Source of the DNA: Pseudoduganella dura
GTDB taxonomy: Bacteria; Pseudomonadota; Gammaproteobacteria; Burkholderiales; Burkholderiaceae_D
NCBI RefSeq assembly: GCF_009727155.1
Contig: NZ_WNWM01000002.1
Location: 5,828,001-5,892,000 of the forward strand
Length of the DNA stretch: 64,000 nucleotides
Direction of reading: 5' to 3'
In this document: one piece after another, positions 11,451 through 19,763 of the stretch
How the letters are laid out: each line of letters begins with the position of its first letter
Position numbering within the stretch: position 1 is the first letter of the stretch
Made by a program: the position numbers and the translations under genes
Notes under the pieces: model-generated
Database searches by the model: none
The model's input: only the letters and a program-made list of their open reading frames with translations
Told to the model about the DNA's origin: nothing

Positions 11451-11873
11451 ATGGGCACGTGGGCAGCAGGACCATTCGGCAATGATTTCGCGCAGGACTG
11501 GGCGGAAGACCTGCACGAATCGAACGACCTGTACTTCATCGGCGACACGCTGGACAACGTGCTGTCGCCCGACAACGGCGATTACCTGGAAGCGCCGTTC
11601 GGGGCCGAAGGGCTGGCGGCCGTGGAAACGCTGCTGCGGCTGGAAGGCCGCGGCGGCGTGGAGGACGACGACTCGGCCGCCATCGACGAGTGGGTGGACA
11701 TCGTGAAGGACAAGTACAAGTCGCGGCCCGACCTGCTGGAAAAGGCCGGCCGCGTGCTCGACCTGGTGCTTGCCGAGCGCTCGGAATTGCGCGAGTTGTG
11801 GCAGGATAGCGAGCATTTCGACGCATGGCGCGCGACGGTCGACGGGCAGAGGGCGCGGCTGCAGGGCGGTTGA
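11451..11873 (+). CDS. DUF4259-family protein
   Basis: This small acidic cytosolic protein (140 residues) opens with MGTWAAGPFGNDFAQDWAED, the hallmark of the DUF4259 family, whose function is unknown. It lies 30 bp downstream of the stomatin gene behind a GGAGG ribosome-binding site and could be part of that operon. The rest is helical with many Asp/Glu residues and no catalytic motif that I recognise. Confidence 0.8.
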   Translation: MGTWAAGPFGNDFAQDWAEDLHESNDLYFIGDTLDNVLSPDNGDYLEAPFGAEGLAAVETLLRLEGRGGVEDDDSAAIDEWVDIVKDKYKSRPDLLEKAGRVLDLVLAERSELRELWQDSEHFDAWRATVDGQRARLQGG

Positions 11874-11914
11874 ACGGCACCCGGGAAGCAACTGAAGGGC
11901 AAGCGAGGAATTTC

Positions 11915-13054
11915 ATGGCGGTAGTGAAGAAGACCGTGGCGGCGGCGATGCTGGCCATGGCGGCGGTGGCATCCGCGGCGGGCGGGGCGGTTACCCCGGA
12001 GCAGGAAACGATGGACCGCCTGGCACGGATGCGCGCGTTGCCTGCTGCGGCGGCCGGCCAGGATGGCCAGTCGCAGCGCCGCGACCTCGACGCCGCATGG
12101 CGCTGGTTCGGCAACCACAAGTCCGCCGCGCTGCCGGTGCTGCGGCGCGAACTGGCCGCCGAGCTGAACAAGGCCGCGCCGAACCAGCTGGTGCTGCTCG
12201 ACGTGGGCTATTTCCTGCGCGCGCTCGGGGAGCCGGCCGACCGCGCCCTGTCGCTGCGGGCGCTGCTCGCGATCGACCCGGCCGGCATCGCGCCGCGGTC
12301 GCAAGGCCCGCAACTGTTCCGCTTCGTGCACGCCAGCGCGGCGGACCGCGATCCCCGGCTGTTGCCGCTGATCGACAAGGTGTTCCTGCGCGGCGACGTC
12401 GCCGTGCCCGTCCCGCAGCAAGGGTACACGGTCGACGCGACGTCGGTCTGCATCTACCTGTACGGGCAGTATGGCGAGCTCGCCGAGCGGCACCTGCGCG
12501 GCCTGCTGAACGACCCGGCCGTGGTCAACCGCGCGCTCGAAGTACTGATGTGGGTGGGTTCGCCGGACAGCGTGCCGGCCGTGGCCGCGCTGCTGGACAC
12601 GCCCGATGCCGAAACGTTCGCGCGCGCCGTCACGTTCATGCTGCGCGCCGGCGGCCCGCAGGGCAGGGATGCGCTGCAGGCGTTCGACCCGCGCCGCCTG
12701 GAAGGCAAGGCGCGCGACTTTTACCAGCAGACGCGCCCGCAACTGGCAGCGATGCACTTCGATGCGCTCGTGCAGCAGCTGTCCGATGCGCCGCCGTCCG
12801 GCAAGGCGCCGCCGCCGCGGCGGCTGGACGAGGCGGCGACCCGGCAGGTGCTCGCCGACCTGTTCGCCAGCCATGGCAGCTACGAGGGAGTCCAGCCGAT
12901 CGAGATCGCGCTCTCGGCGATGCCGGCGCAGCAGCTCATCGACGAGCTGCTGCGCCTGCGCGGCCGCAGCCTGCTGCGCATCTCCGGCGAAGCGCTGGCC
13001 GACATCGACACCACCAACACGCTGGTCAACACATTGCGTTATCGAAGCCAATAA
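11915..13054 (+). CDS. Secreted alpha-helical repeat (HEAT-like) protein of unknown function
   Basis: This 379-residue protein has an N-terminal signal peptide (MAVVKKTVAAAMLAMAAVASAA, probable cleavage near ASA/AGG). The rest is almost all helical, with recurrent segments such as NDPAVVNRALEVLMWVGSPDSVPAVAALLDTPD that look like HEAT-type repeats. No catalytic motif is visible. The open frame begins 90 bp upstream inside DUF4259, but the signal peptide and the AGCGAGGAA ribosome-binding site place the start at 11915. The function is not known. Confidence 0.75.
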   Translation: MAVVKKTVAAAMLAMAAVASAAGGAVTPEQETMDRLARMRALPAAAAGQDGQSQRRDLDAAWRWFGNHKSAALPVLRRELAAELNKAAPNQLVLLDVGYFLRALGEPADRALSLRALLAIDPAGIAPRSQGPQLFRFVHASAADRDPRLLPLIDKVFLRGDVAVPVPQQGYTVDATSVCIYLYGQYGELAERHLRGLLNDPAVVNRALEVLMWVGSPDSVPAVAALLDTPDAETFARAVTFMLRAGGPQGRDALQAFDPRRLEGKARDFYQQTRPQLAAMHFDALVQQLSDAPPSGKAPPPRRLDEAATRQVLADLFASHGSYEGVQPIEIALSAMPAQQLIDELLRLRGRSLLRISGEALADIDTTNTLVNTLRYRSQ

Positions 13055-13123
13055 CTGTCGGACGGAAGTGCCGGCCGCAGCAGGAGGCCCGTGCCGGCGC
13101 ACCTGTCGAATTCCCGGCGTTCC

Positions 13124-13894
13124 TTAAAACCCCTGGCTGACCGACACGATCACCGCATGCGGCGACGGTGCCGGCGCGTAGCGGTACGCAGGCCGGTGAT
13201 TGTTGCGCACGTAGGCCACCTGCAGGCCGAATGCGCCGAAGCGCGCCGCGACACCGGCGCGCAGGTCGGCACGCTGCGGCGGGCGCGGGCCGGACAGCGT
13301 GCGCAGCGTGCCCGCGTGGAAGAACGCATCCACCTTGCCGGACAGCGCGGTGCTGGCATCGAGTTCGCAGTACAGCGTGCGCGCCTCGCCGCCGGCATAG
13401 CGGGGCGACCACGACATGCGCGCCGAGACGCCGCCATTGGCGCCGCCGCGCGACAGGCCGGCATACAGCTCCTGGTAGCTGCCGTATTCGTCCTGCGTGA
13501 CCTGTACCGTGCTGATGCCGGCATCCCAGGCCAGGCCGTTGGCCAGGCGCCGCGCGTAACCGCCATACGCCAGCAGTTGCGTGCCGCCTCGATCGGCCAG
13601 GCGGGTCGAAGCGCCAAAGCCGCCGGCATACCAGCCGCTGCCGGCATCGTAGGCCACGCCGGCCTGAAGCGATGGCTTGCCGTCGCTGAAATCCGTGCCG
13701 CGGTAGCGGTATTCGGACGCGGCGGTGATGCTGCCGGACCATTGCGCGAAGGCCGTGGCGGGGTAGAAGAAAAATGCGAGGGAACATGCGAGGGGCAATC
13801 CGATAGCCGATGCGCGTGTCGACGCGCGTGCCGCAGCGAATGCCGCGGCGCAGTGTCGGGGGATCAGGGTGCGGAGGCGGTGGCTGGCATGCAT
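13124..13894 (-). CDS. TIGR02001/Gcw_chp-type outer-membrane-like protein
   Basis: This 256-residue protein has a long basic signal sequence ending at AFAQW. A beta-rich body follows (GSITAASEYRYRGTDFSDGK, QAGVAYDAGSGWYAGGFG) and the C-terminal strand ends in VSVSQGF. The pattern fits the TIGR02001 family of proteobacterial envelope proteins, which are predicted beta-barrels of unknown role. Its start lies inside the 3' end of the subtilase gene (31-bp overlap), so it appears to be the last gene of the sigma/anti-sigma/subtilase operon. Confidence 0.75.
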   Translation of the reverse strand: MHASHRLRTLIPRHCAAAFAAARASTRASAIGLPLACSLAFFFYPATAFAQWSGSITAASEYRYRGTDFSDGKPSLQAGVAYDAGSGWYAGGFGASTRLADRGGTQLLAYGGYARRLANGLAWDAGISTVQVTQDEYGSYQELYAGLSRGGANGGVSARMSWSPRYAGGEARTLYCELDASTALSGKVDAFFHAGTLRTLSGPRPPQRADLRAGVAARFGAFGLQVAYVRNNHRPAYRYAPAPSPHAVIVSVSQGF

Positions 13895-15174
13895 GAACAG
13901 GCGCAGGCACCCGTGACGCGCGCGATGGTGGCACATGCGTCGATGGTAGCAGGGTTCGGCGCCGTGGTGGCCAGCGTGCGGCGCAGGGTGGCCGGCCCTT
14001 CGCGCGGCCGCAGTTCGGCGAGCAGGGCGGCCAGGCCCGATACGTGGGCGGCGGCGAACGAGCTGCCGGAGACGAAGGCCCAGCGCGCGCCAGGCACGGT
14101 CGCCGGAATGTCGCGCCCCGGTGCGCGCAGGGTGCCGGATGCGTGGGCCGGCGAACGGCCCGGGGCGGAGGCGGGCGCGTACAGCGGCTCTTCCAGGCTC
14201 GCCACCGCGAGCACGCCGGGGTGTGCGGCGGGGAACGCGGGGCCGCGCGGATCGGCCGCGCCGACGATGGCGATATCCTTCGCCAGTGCCGCATCGAGCA
14301 GCATGGAGAGCAGCTTGTCCGGCGGGCCGCCGACCGACAGGTTGATCACGCGCGGCGGATGCAGCAGCGCATAGTTCAGCGCCTTGCCGAGGGTGAACGT
14401 GTCGCAGCGGGTATCGGCCGCCTGTTGCCAGCAGGCGCGCAGCGCCATCAGCCGCGCGCCGGGCGCCACGCCGAGGATGCCGGCGCCGTTGCCGCCGCGC
14501 GCCGCGATGATGCCGGCCACCGCGGTGCCGTGCGCTTCGGCGCGATAGGGGCTGTCGGCGAAATTGCGCACCTCCGCGACCTGGCCGGCCAGGTCGGGGT
14601 GCGACGGGTCGACACCGCTGTCGATCACCGCCACCGTCACGCCGCGGCCGGTGGCGCTGCGGTGCAGCTCGGCCACATGCCAGTAGCGCCCGCCCGGCTG
14701 CGCCGGATACAGCGGATCGCCGGCCGCCACCGCCATGCCGGAAAACCGCTGCACGCGCTGCACCCATGCCACGCGGGGATCCTGTTCCAGCAGCGCGGCC
14801 GCCGCATCGGGCGAGCCGCCGGCCGGCACCTCCAGCACGTAGCAGTCGATGCCGATGGCCGGCATGGCCCAGCCATCGCGCAGCACCAGGCCGTGGCGCC
14901 GCGCCAGCTCGGCGGCGATGCGGCGGCGCGCCATGCTGCCGGCATCGTCGCCGTAGCGGCCGCCATACGCGACATCGGGACGGAAGTGCGGCGGCGGCAG
15001 GCGCAGCATCAGCAGCAGGCGCGGCGCGGCGTCCGGCGGCGCTGCGCCGGCCGCGTCTTCCGCTCGCACGTCCGCGTCGGCGGCCTGCGGCAGGGATGGC
15101 AGGCACAGCAGGCATAGGCACAGCGCCGCGCGAAGCGACAGAGAAGGAATAAGGCGGGCCCGCAGCGCGTTCAA
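13864..15174 (-). CDS. Secreted subtilisin-like serine protease (S8)
   Basis: This 436-residue protein has a signal peptide (residues 1-31), an I9/fervidolysin-like propeptide region (about 50-143, with CYVLEVPAGG and DPRVAWVQ) and a subtilase catalytic domain. The catalytic triad is visible as Asp185 (VAVIDSGVD), His215 (AHGTAVAGI) and Ser372 (SGSSFAAAHVSG), with Asn278 in VINLSVGG. The TTG start at 15174 overlaps the anti-sigma stop as TTGA and is backed by a GGGGGAGG ribosome-binding site, indicating translational coupling. The C-terminus is Cys- and Ala-rich. It is expected to act in the periplasm or outside the cell. Confidence 0.92.
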   Translation of the reverse strand: MNALRARLIPSLSLRAALCLCLLCLPSLPQAADADVRAEDAAGAAPPDAAPRLLLMLRLPPPHFRPDVAYGGRYGDDAGSMARRRIAAELARRHGLVLRDGWAMPAIGIDCYVLEVPAGGSPDAAAALLEQDPRVAWVQRVQRFSGMAVAAGDPLYPAQPGGRYWHVAELHRSATGRGVTVAVIDSGVDPSHPDLAGQVAEVRNFADSPYRAEAHGTAVAGIIAARGGNGAGILGVAPGARLMALRACWQQAADTRCDTFTLGKALNYALLHPPRVINLSVGGPPDKLLSMLLDAALAKDIAIVGAADPRGPAFPAAHPGVLAVASLEEPLYAPASAPGRSPAHASGTLRAPGRDIPATVPGARWAFVSGSSFAAAHVSGLAALLAELRPREGPATLRRTLATTAPNPATIDACATIARVTGACACSCMPATASAP

Positions 15175-15809
15175 GGCGCCTCCCCCGCATCGAGCGGCTC
15201 CGCCATCAGCACGGCGGGCTCGGCGCGCAGCCGTGCCAGCGCTTCGTCGCGCCGCGCCACGCCGATCTCCAGCACGTAGGCGCCGGCCACCGTGGGGCCG
15301 TGCACCGCTTGCGCGCCGGCGGCGGCCAGGATGCGGCGCACGTCGCCGGCGCCGGTGTCGGGACGGAATACCACGGTCGCGTTGCCCGCCGCTGCCGGCA
15401 CCGGGCCGAGTCCAAGGTAGGGGGGCTGGGCGGACGGCAGCGCCACGGCCAGCACCACCAGGGCCGCCGCCAGCGCGGCCGGCAGCGTCGGCATGCGGCC
15501 CAGCCAGGCCATCAGCGCGGCCAGCGCGCCGGCGGCCTTTTCACGGCGCCCGGCCGGCGCGGCACCGTCGTCGAGGCGTGGCAGCAGGCGCGCGAACGCG
15601 GCATCCACGTCGGGCATGGGCGCGGCATGGCCGGCGCTGTCCGCCGCCACATGCAGCTGCCGCTGCCAGGCCAGCTCGGCGCGGCAGGCTTCGCACGTGC
15701 GCAAGTGTTCCGCGACCAGCGCCTCGTCGGCGCCTTCGAGCCGGCCCGCGGCGTGCCAGGGCAGCAGCGGCCAGGCCGTGGCGTGCTGTTGCGTGTCATG
15801 TGCATTCAT
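15171..15809 (-). CDS. Transmembrane anti-sigma factor with propeptide-like periplasmic domain
   Basis: This 212-residue protein has a zinc-finger anti-sigma motif HxxxCxxC (His35, Cys39, Cys42) in the N-terminal cytoplasmic part. A single membrane helix (about residues 108-126) follows, then a periplasmic domain (about 144-207). That domain reads VVFRP...DVRRILAAAGA...GAYVLEIGV...DEALARLRAEPAVLMAEPL. It follows the beta-alpha-beta-beta-alpha-beta order of subtilase propeptides and shares YVLE-V/I plus the P-x-V element with the propeptide of the adjacent subtilase. It overlaps the sigma gene by 4 bp (ATGA) and the subtilase by 4 bp. The anti-sigma role is strong. The propeptide-like reading is inference from pattern and context. 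Confidence 0.82.
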   Translation of the reverse strand: MNAHDTQQHATAWPLLPWHAAGRLEGADEALVAEHLRTCEACRAELAWQRQLHVAADSAGHAAPMPDVDAAFARLLPRLDDGAAPAGRREKAAGALAALMAWLGRMPTLPAALAAALVVLAVALPSAQPPYLGLGPVPAAAGNATVVFRPDTGAGDVRRILAAAGAQAVHGPTVAGAYVLEIGVARRDEALARLRAEPAVLMAEPLDAGEAP

Positions 15810-16405
15810 CGGCCTTCCTCCTCGCCGGCCAGCAATTCCTTCAGCCGCCGCCGGGCATGAAACATGCGTGTTTTCACTGTATTCACAGGGCATTCCGCGA
15901 TGGCGGCGATTTCCGCATAGTCCATGCCGTGGAAATAGGTCAGCACCACGGCCAGCCTCTGCGGCCACGGCAGGCGCGCGACGGCGCCGGCCAGACGGCG
16001 CGCCAGCTGCTCGGCCTGCGCGTGCTGCTCGGGCGACTGCTCCTCGGCGGGATAGCCGCCGCCGTCCGATTCCACCGGCTCGTCCACCATCGACAGCGCC
16101 TTCTTCGCCTTGCGCCAGGCGATGCCGAACACCCAGGTCGACACCTTGCTGGTGCCATCGTAGCTGCTGGCGCGCCGCCACACCACGAGCATCGTGTCGT
16201 TGATGATTTCCTCGATCAGCGGCGCGCTGTGCGTCATGCGCCCCAGAAAGCGTGCCAGCCGGTGGAAATAGCCGCGATACAGGCGTTCGAACGCCTGCCG
16301 GTCGCCGGCCGCCACCTGGGCCAGCAATCGCGCCTCTTCCGCATCCGCCCTGGCGGCCGGCGCGGCGGCCGGCGGCGCCAGGGCGCCTGTGATGGTCTGC
16401 TGCAT
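15806..16405 (-). CDS. ECF RNA polymerase sigma factor
   Basis: This 199-residue ECF sigma-70 factor has region 2 (AFERLYRGYFHRLARFLGR...EEIINDTMLVVWRRASSYDG) and region 4 (LPWPQRLAVVLTYFHGMDYAEIA...VNTVKTRMFHARRRLKELL). The ATG at 16405 follows an AGGAG ribosome-binding site. It heads the overlapping operon with its anti-sigma factor, a secreted subtilase and a TIGR02001-type protein, so those genes are the likely autoregulated core regulon. It is divergent from the sirtuin gene across 88 bp. Confidence 0.92.
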   Translation of the reverse strand: MQQTITGALAPPAAAPAARADAEEARLLAQVAAGDRQAFERLYRGYFHRLARFLGRMTHSAPLIEEIINDTMLVVWRRASSYDGTSKVSTWVFGIAWRKAKKALSMVDEPVESDGGGYPAEEQSPEQHAQAEQLARRLAGAVARLPWPQRLAVVLTYFHGMDYAEIAAIAECPVNTVKTRMFHARRRLKELLAGEEEGR

Positions 16406-16493
16406 GGAGCTCCTGTTGTGTGCCGCGGTCTACCGTATATTCCCGCTTCCGGCCGAACGGTTCAAGTTTTCGGCACGGTGTACGATACGGGCC

Positions 16494-17324
16494 ATGAACG
16501 AACAGATCGACCAGCTGGCGGCGTTTCTCGATCGCCACCGCAACGTGCTCGTGCTGACCGGCGCCGGGCTTTCGACCGCTTCCGGCATTCCGGGATACCG
16601 CGACGAGGAGGGCGTGCGGCACGGCAAGGCGCCCGTGCAGGGGCCGGAATTCCGGAGCAACGATGCGCTGCGCCGCCGCTACTGGGCGCGCAGCATGGTG
16701 GGCTGGCCGACGCTGGCGCGGGCCGAACCGAACGCGGGGCACGGCGCGCTGGCGCGGCTGGAGCTGGCAGGCCGGGTCGGCGCGGTGATCACGCAGAACG
16801 TGGACGGCCTGCACCAGCGCGCCGGCAGCGCCCGCCTGATCGAGCTGCACGGCAATATCCACACGGTGCGTTGCCTGGCCTGCCAGCGCCGCCAGCCCCG
16901 CGCCGCGCTGCAGCAGCGGTTGCTGCGCGACAATCCCGCCCTCGGCGAGGTGCTGGCCCAGCCGCTGCCGGACGGCGATGCGCAGCTGGAGCCGGAATCG
17001 CTCGAACACTTCGTCGTGCCCGCATGCGAGGCATGCGGCGGCGTGCTGCAGCCGGATGTGGTCTTCTTCGGCGACAACATTCCGCCGGAACGCACGCGAC
17101 AGGCGCTGGCATGGATGGACGAGGCGGACGCGCTGCTCGTCGTCGGTTCGTCGCTGATGGTGTTTTCGGGCTACCGCTTCTGCAAGCTGGCGGCCGCAAC
17201 CGGCAAGCCGATCGCCGCCGTCAACGCCGGCAAGACGCGGGCGGACGAGCTGATTTCACTGAAACTGGCGCTGCCGGCCCAGGAGGTATTGCCGGCGGTG
17301 GCGGCGTTGCTGACGGTCGCCTGA
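16494..17324 (+). CDS. Sir2-family NAD-dependent protein deacetylase
   Basis: This 276-residue sirtuin carries TGAGLSTASGIPGYRD (NAD-binding), TQNVDGLHQRAG and the catalytic His in IELHGNIH. Zinc-binding cysteines come as two pairs, CLAC and CEAC, split by an insertion of about 48 residues. The later LLVVGSSLMVFSGYRF and AAVNAGKTRAD blocks are typical. The layout resembles the SIRT4-like class II sirtuins. The open frame extends 35 codons upstream, but the ATG at 16494 directly precedes the conserved domain. It should act in the cytosol on acyl-lysines. Confidence 0.93.
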   Translation: MNEQIDQLAAFLDRHRNVLVLTGAGLSTASGIPGYRDEEGVRHGKAPVQGPEFRSNDALRRRYWARSMVGWPTLARAEPNAGHGALARLELAGRVGAVITQNVDGLHQRAGSARLIELHGNIHTVRCLACQRRQPRAALQQRLLRDNPALGEVLAQPLPDGDAQLEPESLEHFVVPACEACGGVLQPDVVFFGDNIPPERTRQALAWMDEADALLVVGSSLMVFSGYRFCKLAAATGKPIAAVNAGKTRADELISLKLALPAQEVLPAVAALLTVA

Positions 17325-17394
17325 GCGCCCGTGCAGTGGGGCCGGAACAGGGGGGCGGCGCCGGCCAGGCCGGTTCCCAGGCAACTTTCAGCGT

Positions 17395-17949
17395 TCAGCG
17401 CTGCAGCAGCATCGACCGGACGATGCCTTCCTTCTGCAGCACATAGTCGTGCCCGGCCAGCACGAAGTTGCTCTGTGGTTGCACGACCTTGATGTTGATG
17501 AAGACCATGTCGCTCGTTTCCGCATACGACCCCACGACGACCGCCTGCGCATTGTGGTTTTGCGCCACTTCGCCGATCTCGCGGGTGAGCATCAGCTCGC
17601 CCTGGTTGCGCTTCAGGTAGACCGAATTGCGCAGCTTCATCTCCAGCATCTTCAGGCCGCCCTGCGCCATCCGCGTGGAAACCTGTTCGGAGACCAGCCG
17701 GCCCAGCGTGGAGGTCTGGTCGAGCGCATCGATGTTGACGACGGTGGCCATGATCAGCGGCTTGTCCGCCGCCAGCTTGCCGCTCAGCTGGGCCAGCAGC
17801 GCATCGGCGGCCTTGTAGTTGGCGTTGACGAACTGGTTCGACGACAGCGTGGCGTAATTCGCTTCTTCCTTCGGCGGCGCGCTCGCGCACCCGGCCAGCA
17901 GGGCGGCGGAACAGGCGGCGGCCAGTGCCGCGCGGGCAACGGCGCGCAT
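17395..17949 (-). CDS. FlgO-like outer-membrane lipoprotein
   Basis: This 184-residue lipoprotein has a lipobox LLAGCASAP (Cys at about residue 21). The body resembles the FlgO domain found in proteins needed for flagellar or envelope stability (PLIMATVVNIDALDQTSTLGRLVSEQVSTRM, then GEVAQNHNAQAVVVGSYAE). Its start overlaps the stop of the upstream lipoprotein gene by one base (TGATG), so the two are translationally coupled. No flagellar genes are nearby, so the role is uncertain. Confidence 0.78.
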   Translation of the reverse strand: MRAVARAALAAACSAALLAGCASAPPKEEANYATLSSNQFVNANYKAADALLAQLSGKLAADKPLIMATVVNIDALDQTSTLGRLVSEQVSTRMAQGGLKMLEMKLRNSVYLKRNQGELMLTREIGEVAQNHNAQAVVVGSYAETSDMVFINIKVVQPQSNFVLAGHDYVLQKEGIVRSMLLQR

Positions 17950-18638
17950 CAGCGGCCTCCCTGCACTTGGAATACCTTGGTCAATTGCCGGTCCTCTTCC
18001 TTGATGCCGTACAGCGCGCGGTCGGTATCGGCCACGTAGTAGGCCGAAGTGGTACGCGCATGGTAGCGGAACTGGTCGCCCACGGATACGGTGACGATCA
18101 GCTCGGTCTTCGGCGTGGCGCCCGGCGCGAACTGGCTGTGGAACCAGTGGTACGCGTCGCCGCCGCCGGCCAGCGCCACGATGCCGACCGTGGGGTTGAT
18201 GTCGGACAGCACCCAGGCACCGGTGGCGATCGCCGCATGCGCGCCGGAGTAGCGGTATTGCGGACGGTCCGGCGCGAACGTGACGGCCTGGATATCGAGT
18301 TCCAGCTTCCATGCGCCGGCCGGCGCGCGCGACACGACGAAGCCATCCTTCACCAGCGACGTGACGATCTGGTTCGTGACGGCGCGCTTGAACGGCGACG
18401 CCTCCTTGTCTTCGGCGATGAAGAACGGCCGCTGCGGGTGCTTTTTCATCTCGGCCACCACACGCTGCTCGATGTGGTCGGCGATCGCGTTCCAGTGCGA
18501 CGCGGCCTGCAGCTTTTCCTGGCGCGCGGTCGGGAAATTGGTGGCGAGCGGCGCCGGGGAGTATGGTACGGCGCAGCCGGCCAGTGAGGCGGCAATGGCG
18601 ATGGCAAAAGCGGTGGCGGTGGCGACTTTGAAGGGCAT
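17949..18638 (-). CDS. Lipoprotein of unknown function coupled to FlgO-like lipoprotein
   Basis: This 229-residue protein starts at the ATG at 18638 (MPFKVATATAF). It has a signal sequence and a lipobox SLAGCAVPY. The mature part has alternating strands and helices, including DKEASPFKRAVTNQIVTSLVKDGFVV, which is the kind of segment found in envelope lipoproteins that accompany FlgO-like proteins. A longer frame to 18692 exists, but the shorter start gives a normal lipoprotein signal peptide. No enzymatic motif is visible. Confidence 0.7.
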   Translation of the reverse strand: MPFKVATATAFAIAIAASLAGCAVPYSPAPLATNFPTARQEKLQAASHWNAIADHIEQRVVAEMKKHPQRPFFIAEDKEASPFKRAVTNQIVTSLVKDGFVVSRAPAGAWKLELDIQAVTFAPDRPQYRYSGAHAAIATGAWVLSDINPTVGIVALAGGGDAYHWFHSQFAPGATPKTELIVTVSVGDQFRYHARTTSAYYVADTDRALYGIKEEDRQLTKVFQVQGGR

Positions 18639-18778
18639 GGCGGGAACCGGAGTGATTAGCCGGAAGAGTGTAGCACGCGCCCATTGCCACACGGAAACGA
18701 TAGCTGGCGCGGCGTGGCACCGGCGCGACGGCTCCGCCGGCCACGAGGCCGGTTCTTTTACCCTTCGAGCAACCTTGC

Positions 18779-19228
18779 TTAACGCTTGTGCTGCTTCATT
18801 GCCGCCTGCACCTCGCGGCTGGCATCGCGGTCCTTCTCGGTGGCGCGCTTGTCATGCTGCTTCTTGCCCTTGGCCAGGCCGATCTCGCACTTCACGCGGC
18901 CGCCCTTGTAGTGCAGGTTGAGCGGCACCAGCGTATAGCCGGAGCGTTCGACCTTGCCGATCAGCTTGTCGATTTCCTGGCGGTGCAGGAGGAGCTTGCG
19001 GGTGCGCACGGCTTCCGGGTGGATGTGGGTGGAAGCGGTGGGCAGTGCGCTGATGTGCGCGCCAAACAGGTACAGTTCGTTGTTACGGATCGTAACGTAA
19101 GCTTCCTTGATCTGGACGCGCGCATCGCGGATTGCCTTCACTTCCCATCCCTCGAGCACAATGCCCGCTTCGTAGCGGTCTTCGATGAAATAGTCGTGAA
19201 AGGCTTTGCGGTTATCAGCGATGGTCAT
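18779..19228 (-). CDS. smpB: SsrA-binding protein SmpB
   Basis: SmpB binds tmRNA and delivers it to stalled ribosomes for trans-translation. The 149-residue length is normal. Signatures are [40 protein letters not shown], the [19 protein letters not shown] core and the Lys/Arg-rich C-terminal tail that inserts into the ribosome. It is divergent from ratA, a neighbour pair conserved across proteobacteria. The tmRNA gene itself is not in this window. Confidence 0.97.
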   Translation of the reverse strand: MTIADNRKAFHDYFIEDRYEAGIVLEGWEVKAIRDARVQIKEAYVTIRNNELYLFGAHISALPTASTHIHPEAVRTRKLLLHRQEIDKLIGKVERSGYTLVPLNLHYKGGRVKCEIGLAKGKKQHDKRATEKDRDASREVQAAMKQHKR

Positions 19229-19331
19229 GTGAATTTCTTATGGAGCGTGCATCGAGCGCGGGTCGGTTAAACTACGGTCTTCATTCGCGCCGGAGCGCGA
19301 TTTGTCCAACATGATATCAAACGGTTAAAAA

Positions 19332-19763
19332 ATGGCGGTAGTGCACAAATCGGTATTCCTTGGATACAGCGCGAAGCAGATGTTCGACCTGGTGGACCGG
19401 GTGGAGGATTATCCCAAATTCCTGCCATGGTGTGGCGGCGTGGACGTGCGCGAGCGGGGCGAGAACTCGGTGGTGGCGTCGGTGGGCATCAATTTCCATG
19501 GTGTCAAGCAAAGCTTTACCACGTCGAACGTGAACACGCCGCCCTCGTGCATCAAGATGAACCTTGTCGACGGCCCGTTCAAGACATTGCACGGCACCTG
19601 GACGTTCAAGGCGCTGCGCGACGATGCCTGCAAGGTGGAACTGGACCTGCAATACGAATTTTCCAGCCGCCTGCTGGAACAGGTGATCGGCCCGGTGTTC
19701 GGCATGATCGCCAACAGCATGGTCGATTCGTTCTGCAAGCGCGCCGAAACCGTGTATGGGTGA
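19332..19763 (+). CDS. ratA: RatA/COQ10-like START-domain protein
   Basis: This 143-residue START/polyketide-cyclase-like protein has the family opening VHKSVFLGYSAKQMFDLV and EDYPKFLPWC. In E. coli, RatA was reported to interfere with ribosome subunit association. Related proteins bind ubiquinone (Coq10). The location between smpB and rnfH is typical. The next gene begins 8 bp before this stop codon. Confidence 0.92.
   Translation: MAVVHKSVFLGYSAKQMFDLVDRVEDYPKFLPWCGGVDVRERGENSVVASVGINFHGVKQSFTTSNVNTPPSCIKMNLVDGPFKTLHGTWTFKALRDDACKVELDLQYEFSSRLLEQVIGPVFGMIANSMVDSFCKRAETVYG

Noticed and set aside
18737..18760. GGCC-rich hairpin with TTCTTTT tail downstream of smpB
   Set aside because: The T-tract faces the plus strand whereas smpB is on the minus strand, and no plus-strand gene ends here.
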